Shown here: piece by piece, positions 1-11,626 of the stretch
How positions within the stretch are numbered: position 1 is the first letter of the stretch
How the letters are laid out: each line of letters begins with the position of its first letter
Source: Nereocystis luetkeana
Lineage: Eukaryota > Sar > Phaeophyceae > Laminariales > Laminariaceae
Reading direction: 5' to 3'
Length of the DNA: 64,000 bases
Assembly (NCBI GenBank): GCA_031213475.1
Contig: JARUPZ010000020.1
Location: 62,001-126,000, forward strand
Notes under the pieces: generated by a model
Told to the model about the DNA's origin: nothing
The model's input: the letters and a program-made list of their open reading frames with translations, nothing else
Database searches by the model: none
Translations under genes and position numbers: made by a program

Positions 1-230
1 CTCTACTGCCACATATATACAGCGTGCACCAGCTCAAGACTACCTTTGATATGAGCTATGGGTATGAGACTAGTAGGAGATCCGCGTGATAGTCCACCGA
101 GCTATGTGCTAGGTTGTATGCTCGATTTGTTTGTAAACAGAGAGATATACTAACTGCAGGTATCACGTGTTGGATAGCGCTGTCACACTGGACCCCAACA
201 CCTTTCATGGCTCCTCGGACTCGCGAACAT

Positions 231-1752
231 ACATACGTGAAAATATTGAGGTATGTTGACTCGACCCGACCCGACCCGTGAGATTTGAAAATCTCCTGAC
301 CCGACCCGACCCGACCCGCCACCTTCCGATTGACCCGTGAGACACGGGTTTCATGCAGGCCGGGTCACCTTGACCCGCGAGACCGTTATTCTTGACACGA
401 AGGTTCGACCCGCGGATCTGGTCCGTGGGACGGCACTTCAAAAACAACTTAATGTTCATTTTTTTAGTACCCCGCAGCGATATATGACCTGGCTGGGGTG
501 AGTATGAATGAATGCGGGCATGCCTATGTATATGATACCAAAAGAGTATTATTGAGTATTGGTACGAGAGAAGCCTTTGGGTAAGAGAGCGGGAAGACTT
601 GACAGGTAGAGTGATTCAAGTGTCGGATCCGCGAGCTGAACGCGCGGGCGGGTCCGATCTGCGGGTCAGCAGAACACAACTCGCGGGTATCATGCTGGCC
701 CGACCCGCGAGTGACCCGCTTCTCGCGGGTCAGGACCTGACCCAACCCGTGAGTTTTTTATCACCTCTTGACCCGACCCGACCCGACCCGTGAGATTTGA
801 AAAACTCTGTTAAGGATAGCTACCATGCTACCCAGCAGTAGCCTATGCCGAGTCGCTGATCGGTAACATAAGCCGTCTGTAGCAAGTAGGCCATAGCAGC
901 ACAACGGGGTGCTATGGCAGTACAGCAGAGCGGTATGTTGCATGCCGGTTGAATATGCGGCATGATCAAATGCCGTTTTGGTGCATTCAGAACACAAAAC
1001 CTCGACAAGGAAATACATATAGAATACGCGCGAACGGCTTATCATAAAATTTGGAAAATCAGTAAAAATGGGATATAGACGACACATATTACGCAGCTTG
1101 CAAAGTTGAGTCTCAACTATGTAATCAGTCGAACTCACAGCTGACGTATTTCATAATTTTATAAAAAAAAACTCGGGAGAACCCCAGATGATCAAACTGA
1201 TGTTGAAGGGTCCCCGGGGTCCTCGGGTTTGCTGTAGGTCTACAGGTTGATCTAGGGTATTCGTGTTTTGTTTTGGTTTTTGGTTGAGCTGAGACAAGCG
1301 AGACTGCACCGCGCACTCTCAATCTACTTCTCTCCCTCATCTCTTCTTCCATCCTGTCCTGTTGGACAAGACCTATAATAATGCAACAGGCCTGGGAGCC
1401 TTTCTTTTGCAAAATATGCTCTTCTGAGCTTGATGAACTTATTATACCCAGCACCCAGCTGGTAAAGCTCAGCTGATAGTGCTTACCTCCACTGCGGGCT
1501 GCCTGACGTAACTCAGGAGCCGCGCACCACACGCTCAATGCAGAGTTCCTGTAAGAAACTCTTGACCCGACCTGCCCCGACCCACGAGATTCGAAAACTT
1601 CTCGACCCAACCAGACCCGTGAGGTTTTGAACACTTCCTGACCTCACCCGACCCGACTCGACCCGACCCGACCCCACCCGTGACATTTTGAACACCACAC
1701 GTGAGGGACGCGACCCGCGGGTCGGGTCATGGCCCACGAAAAACTCTGAAAA
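231..1752 (-). mobile_element. Copy A of the GGGTC-satellite TIR element, fragmented
   Basis: Dense GACCC/GACCCG arrays occur at 256-460, 600-800 and 1560-1735, separated by short spacers of the form GTGAGATTTTGAAAA. The end at 1710-1752 (GGGTCGGGTCATGGCC then ACGAAAAACTCTG) matches the reverse complement of the left end of the complete copy at 48222. Positions 231-460 match the reverse complement of 49430-49700, including CCACCTTCCGATTGACCCGT. Positions 545-790 match 38240-38460. The part 800-1555 has no repeat and may be a captured or inserted segment. The left terminus is missing or unrecognised. Confidence 0.7.
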
Positions 1753-1754
<2 letters not shown>

Positions 1755-1783
<29 letters not shown>

Positions 1784-1969
1784 CATACATACATACATAC
1801 ATACATACATACATACATACATACATACATACATACATACATACATACATACATACATACATACATACATACATACATACATACATACATACATACATAC
1901 ATACATACATACATACATACATACATACATACATACATACATACATACATACATACATACATACATACA

Positions 1970-1999
<30 letters not shown>
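1755..1999. repeat. (ACAT)n tetranucleotide microsatellite, about 61 copies
   Basis: An uninterrupted ACAT/CATA run of about 245 bp. It is open in several frames on both strands (YVCM and HTYI peptides), which is an artefact of the repeat. It starts right after the GGGTC-type element ends, so the element end may have seeded it. Confidence 0.98.
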
Positions 2000-2001
<2 letters not shown>

Positions 2002-2002
2002 G

Positions 2003-3130
2003 AACTACATACTTAGATCACAACCCCTGAGCGTGCTCGGTTGGTGCATCCCTGGCCTCTCAGAGCTCCCACTTCCAAGCCGCCTCCGTTCATTACTTGC
2101 CGGACCTTTCCAGCAGTTATTTGTTTTCTCGGTCCTTTCTTTCTTTATTCTTCTTTCGTTTCGTGTGCGTGCGTGTTCTCCGAGCACGGCATCGCGGGAG
2201 GACCCGGCACCGTCGCGGGTGTCAGCGGGTGCTGGCGGGTAGAGGGGGGGTTGCAAGGAGCGCGGTCGCCGCTTTCGTGCCTAGGCGTCACGTGTGCCTC
2301 GAGACACGAGGGATGCATGAACGGGCTTTGTCTGGCTTCGATTGATGATTGTTGATAGGGTATGTACGAGTTATGAAGGTCGTTGGGGAGGGCAAGATAA
2401 TATTCAAGCGGTGCTTATGTTTGCGACCACGCTGAAGTTGAAAGAGGGAGGTGTGAAGTTCGAACACCAACGATATCGTGCTGGCGAACGACAGCCACGG
2501 TGAGCACCGGGCTTCACGCGAGGCGGGCGACGGGGCTGATTGTGGCAGAGAGTGATAAAGCTTTACCCGGACCGAATCGGTAGCGGGGTGGTCGCGAGAG
2601 GGGCGTGCGGCGTACGAGGCTGGGAGAGAAGCTGTTCTGTTCGATTTGTTTATTTTCCTTTTTTCGACCGGGTGTAAGGTGTTCCAATCAGGCAGAAAAA
2701 TATTACACGAGAGGGGACGGGGATTTTTTTCTTTCCGAGTTTTCGTTTTCATGTTCATTGTTTTGGCTGCTGTGCCGTGCTGTGCTTTCGCTTTCTTCGT
2801 ACATACCGTAGTACAGATATATAGAGCATATCAAAATAACAAAATAAGTACAGACAGGAGTACCCTACCTGGGGTATGTACGTACGTACGACATCCGCGA
2901 CGCGAAGCGTATATGTGCCACCCAAGCTGACTTCGGAGCTGTTTTTTCCTGAAGCATGGCGGCGGGACTCTTGGCATTATCAAGTCGCCGGTTTGCAATT
3001 ACGATCCTTGCAAAAACTAAACTCAATCGTGGACCTCTGTTCGCTTCGCATAAGTTGATATCCTTTTTTCCTTCCTGAGCGGGCGTCGTAGCGGGCGGCG
3101 TAGGCCGCCCGCGGAGCGAAGCGCCTTGTA
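2003..3130 (+). repeat. Unit 1 of a 1.13-kb tandem repeat
   Basis: It begins AACTACATACTTAGATCAC and ends GAGCGAAGCGCCTTGTA. It is nearly identical to 3130-4255, with a period of 1127 bp. Short open frames inside, for example from 2041 and 2646, recur in both units but carry frame-breaking differences and no known domain, so I do not call genes. Just before the end lies a GC-rich hairpin, GGGCGGCGTAGGCCGCCC. Confidence 0.9.
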
Positions 3131-4255
3131 ACTATATACTTAGATCACAATGCCTGAGCGTGCTCGGTTGGTGCATCCCTGGCCCCTCAGAGCTCCCACT
3201 TCCAAACCGCCTCCTTTCATTACTTGCCGGACCTTTCCAGCAGTTATTTGTTTTCTCGGTCCTTCCTTCCTTTTTTCTTCTTTCGTTTCGTGTACGTGCG
3301 TGTTCTCCGAGCACGGCATCGCGGGAGGACCCGGCACCGTCGCGGGTGCCAGCGGGTGCTGGCGGGTAGAGGGGGGGTTGCAAGGAGCGCGGTCGCCGCT
3401 TTCGTGCCTAGGCGTCACGTGTGCCTCGAGACACGAGGGATGCATGAACGGGCTTTGTCTGGCTTCGATTTATGATTGTTGATAGAGTATGTACGGGTTA
3501 CTAAAGGTCGTTCGGGAGGGCAAGATAATATTCAAGCGGTGCTTATGTTTGCGACCACGCTGAAGTTGAAAGAGGGAGATGTGCAGTTTGAACACCAAGA
3601 TTATCGAGCTGGCGAACGACGGCCCCAAAGAGCACCGGGCTTCACCCGGGGCGGGCGACGGGGCTGATTGTGGCAGAGAGTGATAAAAGCTTTACCCGGA
3701 CCGAATAGGTAGCGAGGTGGTCGCGAGAGGGGCGGACGGCGTACGAGGCTGATAGAGAAGCTATTCTGTGCGATTTTTTCTTTTCTTCTTTTCGACCGGG
3801 TGTAAGGTGTTCCAATCAGGCAGAAAACTATTACACGAGAGGGGACGGGGATTTTTTTCTTTCCGAGTTTTCGGTTTTATTTTCATTGTTTTGGCTGCTG
3901 TGCCGTGCTGTGCTTTCGCTTTCTTCGTACATACAGTACAGACATAGAGCATATCGAAAGAAGAATATAAGTACAGACACACAGTAGTACCCTACCTGGG
4001 GTATGTACGTACGTACGACATCCGCGATGCGAAGCGTATATGTGGCATCCAAGCTGACGTCGGGGCCGTTTTTTCCTGAAGCATGGCGGCGGGACTCTTG
4101 GCATTATCAAGTCGCCGGTTTGCAATTACGACCCTTGAAAACACTAAACTCAATCGTGGACCTCTGTTCGCTTCGCATAATTTGATGTACTTTTTTTCCT
4201 TCCTAGGCGAGCGTAGCGGGCGGCGTAGGCCGCCCGCGGAGCGAAGCGCCTTGTA
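3130..4255 (+). repeat. Unit 2 of the 1.13-kb tandem repeat
   Basis: Same features as unit 1, with scattered substitutions and small indels. The end CCTTGTA of unit 1 abuts AACTATATACTTAG of unit 2, so they share the junction base. The end-to-end arrangement suggests tandem insertion or unequal exchange of an element with fixed ends. Confidence 0.9.
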
Positions 4256-5861
4256 TATCCGATTTTTGCGATTATCTCGCTCAGCTTGATTTTTTTTCCA
4301 ATCTTTTGGAGCGTTGGTCGACCGATTTTAAGGGTTTTTCGCCTTGTTCCTTTTTCGTTTTTTTTTGTATTTTTGCGGATTCTGAACGTTTGTCCGTAGC
4401 GTCTTGTCTTATTTATGTGATTGTTCGTATGCAACTCGCAGTGCTCACGTATGGTCCAGAGTTATCGACCGGGACGCACGTAAAACATCGCTTGCATGTT
4501 CGTTTTTGAAGAATCACGATGTTTACCCCATTTTCGCGATTTTTTACATCGTTTTTATCCGTTTTTCACTATTATCTCGCTCAGTTTGAATTATTTTTCC
4601 ATTTTTTTCTGGATTTTTGGTTGATCATTGTTTTCGTTATTTTTTCTGTTCGTCTGTCGTTTTCGTTTTCTTGCCGATTCTTACAGTTTTCCCTCGGTTT
4701 CGTCAGTTTTAGGTATTTTTCTTTTTCGTGAGGTGTTTCTTCTTAAACTATTAGCTTCGCTTCACTATTCGTATGAATACGAGAAAGCGCTTGTATTCAT
4801 GAACGAACGCGGTTTTAGTTCGTAATTACAAGCTACACCAGACATTAATATTGTACCGGAAAAAGATAAGCACCATGGCAGAAAACGTCCTTTGACCTTG
4901 AACTTGGGTTTGGTGTGCCCTGATTACTTCGTTTTATTTTTTGTACCGTAAAATGGCAAAAATACACTGGCGTACCTTTTTTTTTACTCGGACGGACGTT
5001 AATATTTTACCAGAAAACGGTGTATCGTGACAGAAAACGTCATAAAACTTGGGTTTGGTGCACCCTGACTACCTGGTTTGAAAAAAATGCACGGTAAACT
5101 GGCAAAAAAAACACTGGTGTACCGCTTTTTGTCATCAGTGGGACAGGTTTTCAATTTTGCTCTCAGCAACCCTAGGTACCTAGGGAATATTCCGAGGTGG
5201 GTAGGGCGGAGCGGCCGGAAAGCGCATTCCTTTTGCTGGTGGTGTTGATGTTTATTAATTGTCTTCACATTGGACTGTTCTTTCCACATCCATCCATATC
5301 CAGCACACTCAAGTATTTGCCGTGGGCCTTAAGATGTTTCCTCCTACGCAGAGAGACAAAACCTAACCCTCTGTGCTCACTCTATCATGAGACCAAAAAT
5401 CATTGCAAGCAAAGTGACTTCGAGGCAACGCAAAAATGAAAAATGAAACGCTAACTAACATACCGGACAGATACAAAAAAGCAACATCACTCACCAGGTG
5501 AAAAAACAAGCCGAAAAGAAACGAGAAGAAAAAACATAGTAAAATCCTCTAAACAAAAAAGAAAACAACGACAAACAGGATGACATGTCTTCAAAAAAAC
5601 AACACCAACAACACGTCAGGCTACCTCTAGCACCATGGTCGCAACACCAAAAAGGTTGAAGCAGGCAATCGACGAAGAATGGAAATAGAAAAAATAACAA
5701 GGAAGGGAGGACCTGCATCACACTAAAAAAGAAACCGGAGATGAAATGAACTACGAAAGTAGGCCCACGCCACGTAACAACCATAAACACACATACATGC
5801 TGAAAGTAGCATCGACTATACATACGACTGTTGTAGACTGTTCCATGTAGACTATCGAGCC
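4256..5861. other. AT-rich intergenic stretch with degenerate tandem repeats, no gene
   Basis: T-rich sequence at 4256-4740 contains a phrase repeated about 300 bp apart (TATCTCGCTCAG then TTTTTTTCC). Positions 4841-5140 hold two copies of a unit of about 154 bp starting GACATTAATATT / GACGTTAATATT, each with CAGAAAACGTC and AACTTGGGTTTGGTG. The frames open here are low-complexity or broken. I see no exon. Confidence 0.6.
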
Positions 5862-5958
5862 TTAACCCCTTTAAAACCGCAGTCCTGTTTGGGGACAAAA
5901 TTACTTGAAAATTGACTGGTTTATCCCCAGAACGGGACTGCGGTTTTAAAAGGGTTAA
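5862..5958. mobile_element. 97-bp palindromic MITE with TTAA ends (piggyBac-like), copy 1
   Basis: Bounded by TTAA on both sides, with inverted ends CCCCTTTAAAACCGCAGTCC and GGACTGCGGTTTTAAAAGGG, and an inner GTTTGGGGACAAA region that pairs with its mirror. A TTAA target duplication plus TIRs beginning CCC and then T/A-rich sequence is the piggyBac pattern. There is no coding capacity, so it is non-autonomous. Its length is identical to the copies at 37415 and 57207. Confidence 0.85.
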
Positions 5959-7390
5959 GGGGGAAGGGAGATGGGGCCACTTAGCCTGTCGTAGTAGGGC
6001 CTAGCCGCCCTTGACAATGCCCACTAACGGACTTCGTGCCTAGCACGACAATGCAAGATGAACACCACTACTACTGTACTACCACATAACCGCGGTGGGC
6101 GTGCGCAGAGCGTAGAGCTTCACACTTCTCTTAAGAGAAGGAGCCTCAACCTCAAAGAATGCCTAGCCTAAACCTAACTCAACTACTACTACTGCTATAA
6201 TACGTAACCTCACCAAGGAAAGGTGGACGAGAGAGCACCAACCTTGCACGAACCACTCGTTGGCCGGGTCTCTTGCCGTTCCAAAGCCCTTCAGTCTCAA
6301 CATGGTGATCACGCCAACGACCCACAAATGGCCCCTAACGGCTCCATCCAACTCCAACATGTCATGAGCACGCTAACGGCCCCTAACGGCTCCTTAACGG
6401 CTCCCTAGCGGCTCCCTCGCGGCATCCTTGCTACACGGTTCGTGAGACACAGGAGAAACGGCATTCTTGTTGCACGGTGCGTGAGAGCCGCGACAGCTAC
6501 ACACACGAAAGCTACGAAAGCTATTATGATAAGCTAGATACTGCAATCATTGTTCTAGTTCCTCCGGTATCGTGTCTGATATATTTTCTGGGATGTATTT
6601 TCCGCGATACGTTGTAAAGACTACTAAAGCATGACTACCGTAACCCTAAGCGTGCCGCGCTACACGCAGAGTACCGCACAGTACCGCGGGAGGAATATGT
6701 CGGGCATACTCCGCAGTGTAGGTTGCTGCTTCAGTTGATGCTTCAGTAGCTGCATACGTTCGGGCACCCCGCAGAAATCACGCGTATTTACTGCAATACT
6801 GCAATAGTGCAGCTAGATGTTCCTGCTGTACCTAAAATCTCCCACCTATTGTAGACTACTTACCTACGTGGTACCTAGTATGACATGATGATAGGACGCT
6901 TGATCAAGGAAAACAGCGACAGAGGAAAAAAGCCAGGCGCACACTGAATTGCTACCAGGTACCTATTAAGTACCTATTAGGAACCTATTATCGGTGTAAA
7001 TGGGCAACAGTTTCGGTTACGGTTACGGTTACGGCTTTCAGGAAACAGTCAGGCCGCGCAAAAAGGGAACGCCTCGTACTGGTAAAAACTACTGCTGCTG
7101 CTATAGCACTCGCGAAGACACCACTAAACACCCACAACAAAACCACAGCAAGTAACAAGACCACAGCAAAAATAAAAACTGGCATTGGCGTACTTCGACA
7201 ATAATGCCGCCCTCCCTCCCTCCTTCCCTCCCTCCCTCCCTCTCTCTCTTTCTCTCTCACTCTTTCTCTCCTCGAAGCGACTAAAATGCCCCAACAAGGA
7301 TAGACATGGCGCGTTTACAAGTTCGAAGCATTTAGAGGCGTCAAATAATAGAAGCGTCCAGAATCATCGTCATAATCATCATGAGAAGGC
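5959..7390. other. Intergenic region downstream of the protease gene
   Basis: It contains a short degenerate tandem repeat of the phrase CTAACGGCTCC at about 6334-6425 and a CT-rich microsatellite (CCCT/CTCT) at 7205-7272. It would include the 3' untranslated region of the minus-strand protease gene. A TGTAAA sequence lies about 75 nt past the stop on that strand. No other gene is visible. Confidence 0.5.
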
Positions 7391-10300
7391 TTATGCCCTA
7401 GAAGAGCGCATGCGAGTCCCCTCCTCGTCATAGTAACTACCGTCGGCGGCCAAATGCCTGACAGTTCTCCGCACTTCGACGTTGCTGAGCGCGAAGGTGT
7501 GTGTTGTTGAGATTTTGGCGCTCGCGGGTCGGTTGGCGGGGATGGTGTAGCCGTCCACCTGTGCGAAAGTAGTAACAACAACGACGACTAGTTAGCAGAA
7601 GCAGACATATACCGGAGTATATATAGAATAACAGCAATGACAGAAACAATGACAATAGCATTATTAAGCAATGCCTATAGCGATCAACGTGAACAAAATA
7701 ATGATACTTTGCTATTTTGAACGAGGACATGAAATTGGACGAAAACAACAACAATGGAGATAGAACAGGTGAGTGATGATACCCTGTAGCGCAAGCATCA
7801 CCAACAACAACTACTAATGCTACTATTAATATTATCAATACTACAGTACTGGTACGAGTATATATCAACAACCGAGTGATGGCACAATAACTTGTGGAGT
7901 TTTTTTTTTGTCAATTTTCTGTCTGTTTCCGATCATATTATCTCTTCCAAAGCGCGCCGTTTGAGCAAATGTTACTAGTATGTAAATAAAGGTTTTTGTG
8001 CCCATGTCAAGTGTATGATATGATTCTACTACGGTACTGTATCAGGTATGCAGGGTATATATAATAGTAGGTATCAATAGCAGGCTCTTGACTCACCATG
8101 TCAAGTGTATGATATGATGCTACTACGGTACTGTATCAGGTATGCAGGGTATATAGTATGTATCAATAATAGCAGGCTCTTGACTCACCATATCACACTG
8201 TACAATGTAACCGATGTCCTCCAGAGATGCGCAGGTCAGCTTCGACAAAGGCATTTCCCCCTGACGACAACAAAACCAACCAGGCGATAGCAACGGAAAC
8301 GCTAAGAACGATGCCAGTGTGATAAAGGCGATGTGTATCATATGTGAGTATACCATAAGCATACCATAGCACACCATAAGCAAGCCATAAGCAAAGGCGA
8401 TGTCGCAGTCATGCAAGCAAATACTACTGAAACATGAATTTTGCCATCGCGCTTCGTGTTACGAACAGTTTATTTTTTGACGAAAGAAACTGCAGTCATC
8501 GAACGAATGGAGCTCCACTCTCAAAAGGTGAATATGCAAAATCATCACTTTGTTTTATGTGTTGTGTTACTACTGTAAGTGCACCGCGGGCGCCGACCAA
8601 TCTTGTTTTTACACCACATCAGAAAAAGTCGGAATCGAAACAAATAAACACCCTACGTTAGGACCGGTCCAGACGGGGGCGAAAAAAACGAAATAAAAAC
8701 GAAATAAAACGAGCAGACATTAGTTTTTGGTAAAAAAGAGCAGGTTGACTTATAACGAGAAAAAATAACGAAACAAAAGAAGAAGCCAAGTCGATGTTTT
8801 ACGCGGTGCAATTTTTCAGAATGACTCAACCCCCACAACACGTGATTCCCTGCTATAGATAGCGCTCGACAAAGACGGTGGATAGTCACAACAACTGGCT
8901 CACGCAAGGAATGCTCCATAGTAGGCGGTTCTCGTGGTCCAACCCGCTCCCTCCGGAGTGCTCTAGGATATATATGTGTATCGGCCATCGCTGTTCGATG
9001 GCAGACGTCTGAATGTTGAGTGGGACTCATTTCAAACAATATAAACTTTATCGGAACTTCATCCCAACGCTTCGAGCTCCTCGTATGTTCCTCTTCAACC
9101 ATGGGTATCCCATATTTCGTTGATTTGGCACCCATTTCGTTTTTTTTCCCTCTGGGACTCCAAAAAAACGAAATGTGAAAACAGAGGTATCGGGATCTCC
9201 ACTTCTATTTTTTTTTATTCGACCAATAAAACTCACGCGTTGCTCTTTAGTTCTGCTCTTCGTTTTTTATTTCGTTTTGTTGTTCCCCGCTAGGACCGGC
9301 CCTTACACGACTGGTACACATCATGGGAATGGGAATGGGAATGGGAAGGGGTTTGTTGTACGAAATAAAGTTATTATTTTCAGAGTTTGGGGAGCACGAT
9401 AACGATGTACCAGGGTATCAGCTATTACTGCCTGTAAAATTGTAGTATTTGTTTTTGTCGGACTCACCGCGTTTACGAAGCCCGTCATGAGCTCATTGTC
9501 GAACGTCTCCTCAGAGAAGTGGCCGCATTTTGTTCCTGCCAGACGGGGGAGGGGACAGGGGGAGGGGAGGGAAAGAAGGGGACGACGAACAGCGACAGCC
9601 GGGGGGGGGGGGGGGGGTACTCATTACCATGCATGGCCGTAGTCGTATGACCATAGGGGGAGGGGAGGGGGAATGGTCAACCCCGTACTCGCAGGGACCC
9701 CTTTTATGGCGACCAACAATAGTTGGTAAGTTTGGTTTAATCAACCAATGAACCGTCTAGGAGAAGCGTGAGCACCCAGGGTTAGGGTTAGGGGTAGGAT
9801 GATCATGTTGCGCCCGTGCCGTACGACTCCTTGCATCCAATCATAGGAACTCGGACACCCATATATACTCGTACATCATGCCCCAGTCGCACGTCGCCTT
9901 TGTCGTCAATTTTCCCCTCTGAACCCAAGGTATAATATCGGTGTCACATGTAAACGACGATAAGTACTGTCAGTCCGACGGATAACTAGCATTGGTGACT
10001 TATGAAGTCGTGCCGACTCATAGCTGTACCAATCCGAAACACTAATACTTGAAAGCATGCCGGCCATTCATGTTTTTTTTTCTGACAGGTATCGGCAAGG
10101 CTTAGCTTGACCTCTCTATGACAGGTTGGCACTCATTTTTGAAAGGGTAAAAACCTTCTACGAATAGCCTCTAGGACTGTACTCGTGCCGGGGGGACATA
10201 TAATGTTACCTGGAATTAGAGTCAAATTTCGTTTTGCGCACAGTGCACTCTTAACATTTCGTACCTGTGCTACCGTTGAGCTCCACGATTTCAGCGATGT

Positions 10301-11626
10301 CTGTGCTTCCACCCATCATGTCGTTGTAAGCTTCGGCGGCCGAGTCACACGTCCATACGGGGGATCCATCTCTGCTGCAAGATGAGCACTTGTCCCACAG
10401 GGTCCTGAAAATAGCCCCAACAAGAAACGAGTCCAAACAACAACATTGATATTCTGTATTGAGATTGAAGACCAGGGGGAGGGGCGTTACTGCAAAAAAT
10501 CACTGTAGAAAGTCGTTGCGTACAGACAGTCGTTACGGAAAAATGCTAACGTACAGAAAGACGCTGCAAAATACTTTACAGAAAGACGTTACAGAAAGTT
10601 ACGTGCAGACAGTCGTTACAAAAAAATGTTGCAGAAAGTCGTTAGAGAAAGTTGTTACAGAAAGTTGTTACAGGAAACGGTTGCTGAAAGTCGCAACGTT
10701 ACACAATCACGTACCCAACACCGATGACGTGTCCCATTTCGTGCAAGATGACACCCTTGAAAGACCCGTTGTCTTCCATCGACTGCATGTCGGCTATGTC
10801 GAACTCCATCTGGCCGGAGTAGCTGATGCCAGGATGTTCCTGCCAGACTCCGGTGGGACCGGCAGACCCCAGAATGCCTCCGACGCCGTCAATTTCCTTC
10901 AAAACGGCCGTGATGACGAGCACACCTGCTTCTTGGTTCGGGGCTCCGCCGCCAGGCGCGTAAGGGATGATGGTTTCCCACCTGAACAAGGACGATACAG
11001 AGGGTAATGAGATATGAAGAGCATGCGTCGACTATTAATAGGAAAAGTACGGGAATATTCCTAAGAAGCACAACTCTGTGGGTGAAAATAAAGGAGTGGG
11101 GGAGGTCAGGGGGGATGGTGGTGATGGCGGACCTTGGCGTGGGATGGGTGTTGGCCCACCTGAACACGGATGGTTGGTAGATATTTTTGAACATGGACGA
11201 GGGCAAAACGCAGAATTGCACTACCGTAGTTAAAATTGAGCTGATGATTGTGGTGGTGGTGGTGGTGGTGGTGATATTCTTACCTAAACTATGGTCGCCA
11301 CAATCCAGTCCGCGGTCACAAGGTAGTAGGCTCCAATAGGCTCTGGCGAGAAAGAGTACCTCAGGAAAGACTAAAACAATGTCGCCTGCCTCTCATGTCT
11401 GATGCTTATCTCAATTCATATAAATCCTCACTCGTACATGATAGCTCTCCCACGCCTCCCATGCCTCTCTCGTATCTTACCTTTGAGTACCAGCGGCGGC
11501 CCTACACTTATGATCTAGCTGTGCTATAGTTGGGGACTCACTTCCTTGCTGCGTCTTCGAAGGCGGTCTGGTGATCCGTGCTCATGCCCTGGGGGTATTC
11601 CATAACGATCTTCCACTTTGGTAGAC
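7391..11626 (-). CDS. Exons 11-16 of the M8 protease gene: leishmanolysin-like peptidase domain
   Basis: Exon 11 (11626-11542): LPKWKIVMEYPQG and FEDAARK. Exon 12 (10981-10715): WETIIPYAPGG, MEFDIADM and VILHEMGHVIGVG. Exon 13 (10404-10265): TLWDKC and AEAYNDM. Exon 14 (9535-9468): GTKCGHFSEETFDNELMTGF. Exon 15 (8260-8189): EMPLSKLTCASLEDIGYIV. Exon 16 (7558-7391): VDGYTIPANRP to the stop. The HExxHxxG motif with a third His about 57 residues later, followed by ELMTG, is the M8 arrangement, unlike metzincins in which the third His is five residues after the motif. The domain is about 266 residues, shorter than protozoan GP63, and resembles the compact versions of bacteria and algae. The C-terminus after DGYTIP is short, with no membrane anchor or GPI signal. 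Confidence 0.87.

Noticed and set aside
1644-2030. Long open frames of repeated Tyr-Val-Cys-Met or Ile-His-Thr-Tyr on both strands
   Set aside because: They are translations of the ACAT microsatellite in all frames, with no flanking coding signal.
2033-4185. Pairs of similar open frames in the two 1.13-kb repeat units
   Set aside because: The similarity is that of the DNA repeat. Frames differ by indels between units and in the copy at 40.8-41.2 kb, and no domain is seen.
9601-9617. G runs as pure assembly or sequencing artefacts
   Set aside because: Their lengths may be inexact, but they recur at the same position relative to the same repeat ends, so the tracts themselves are real.
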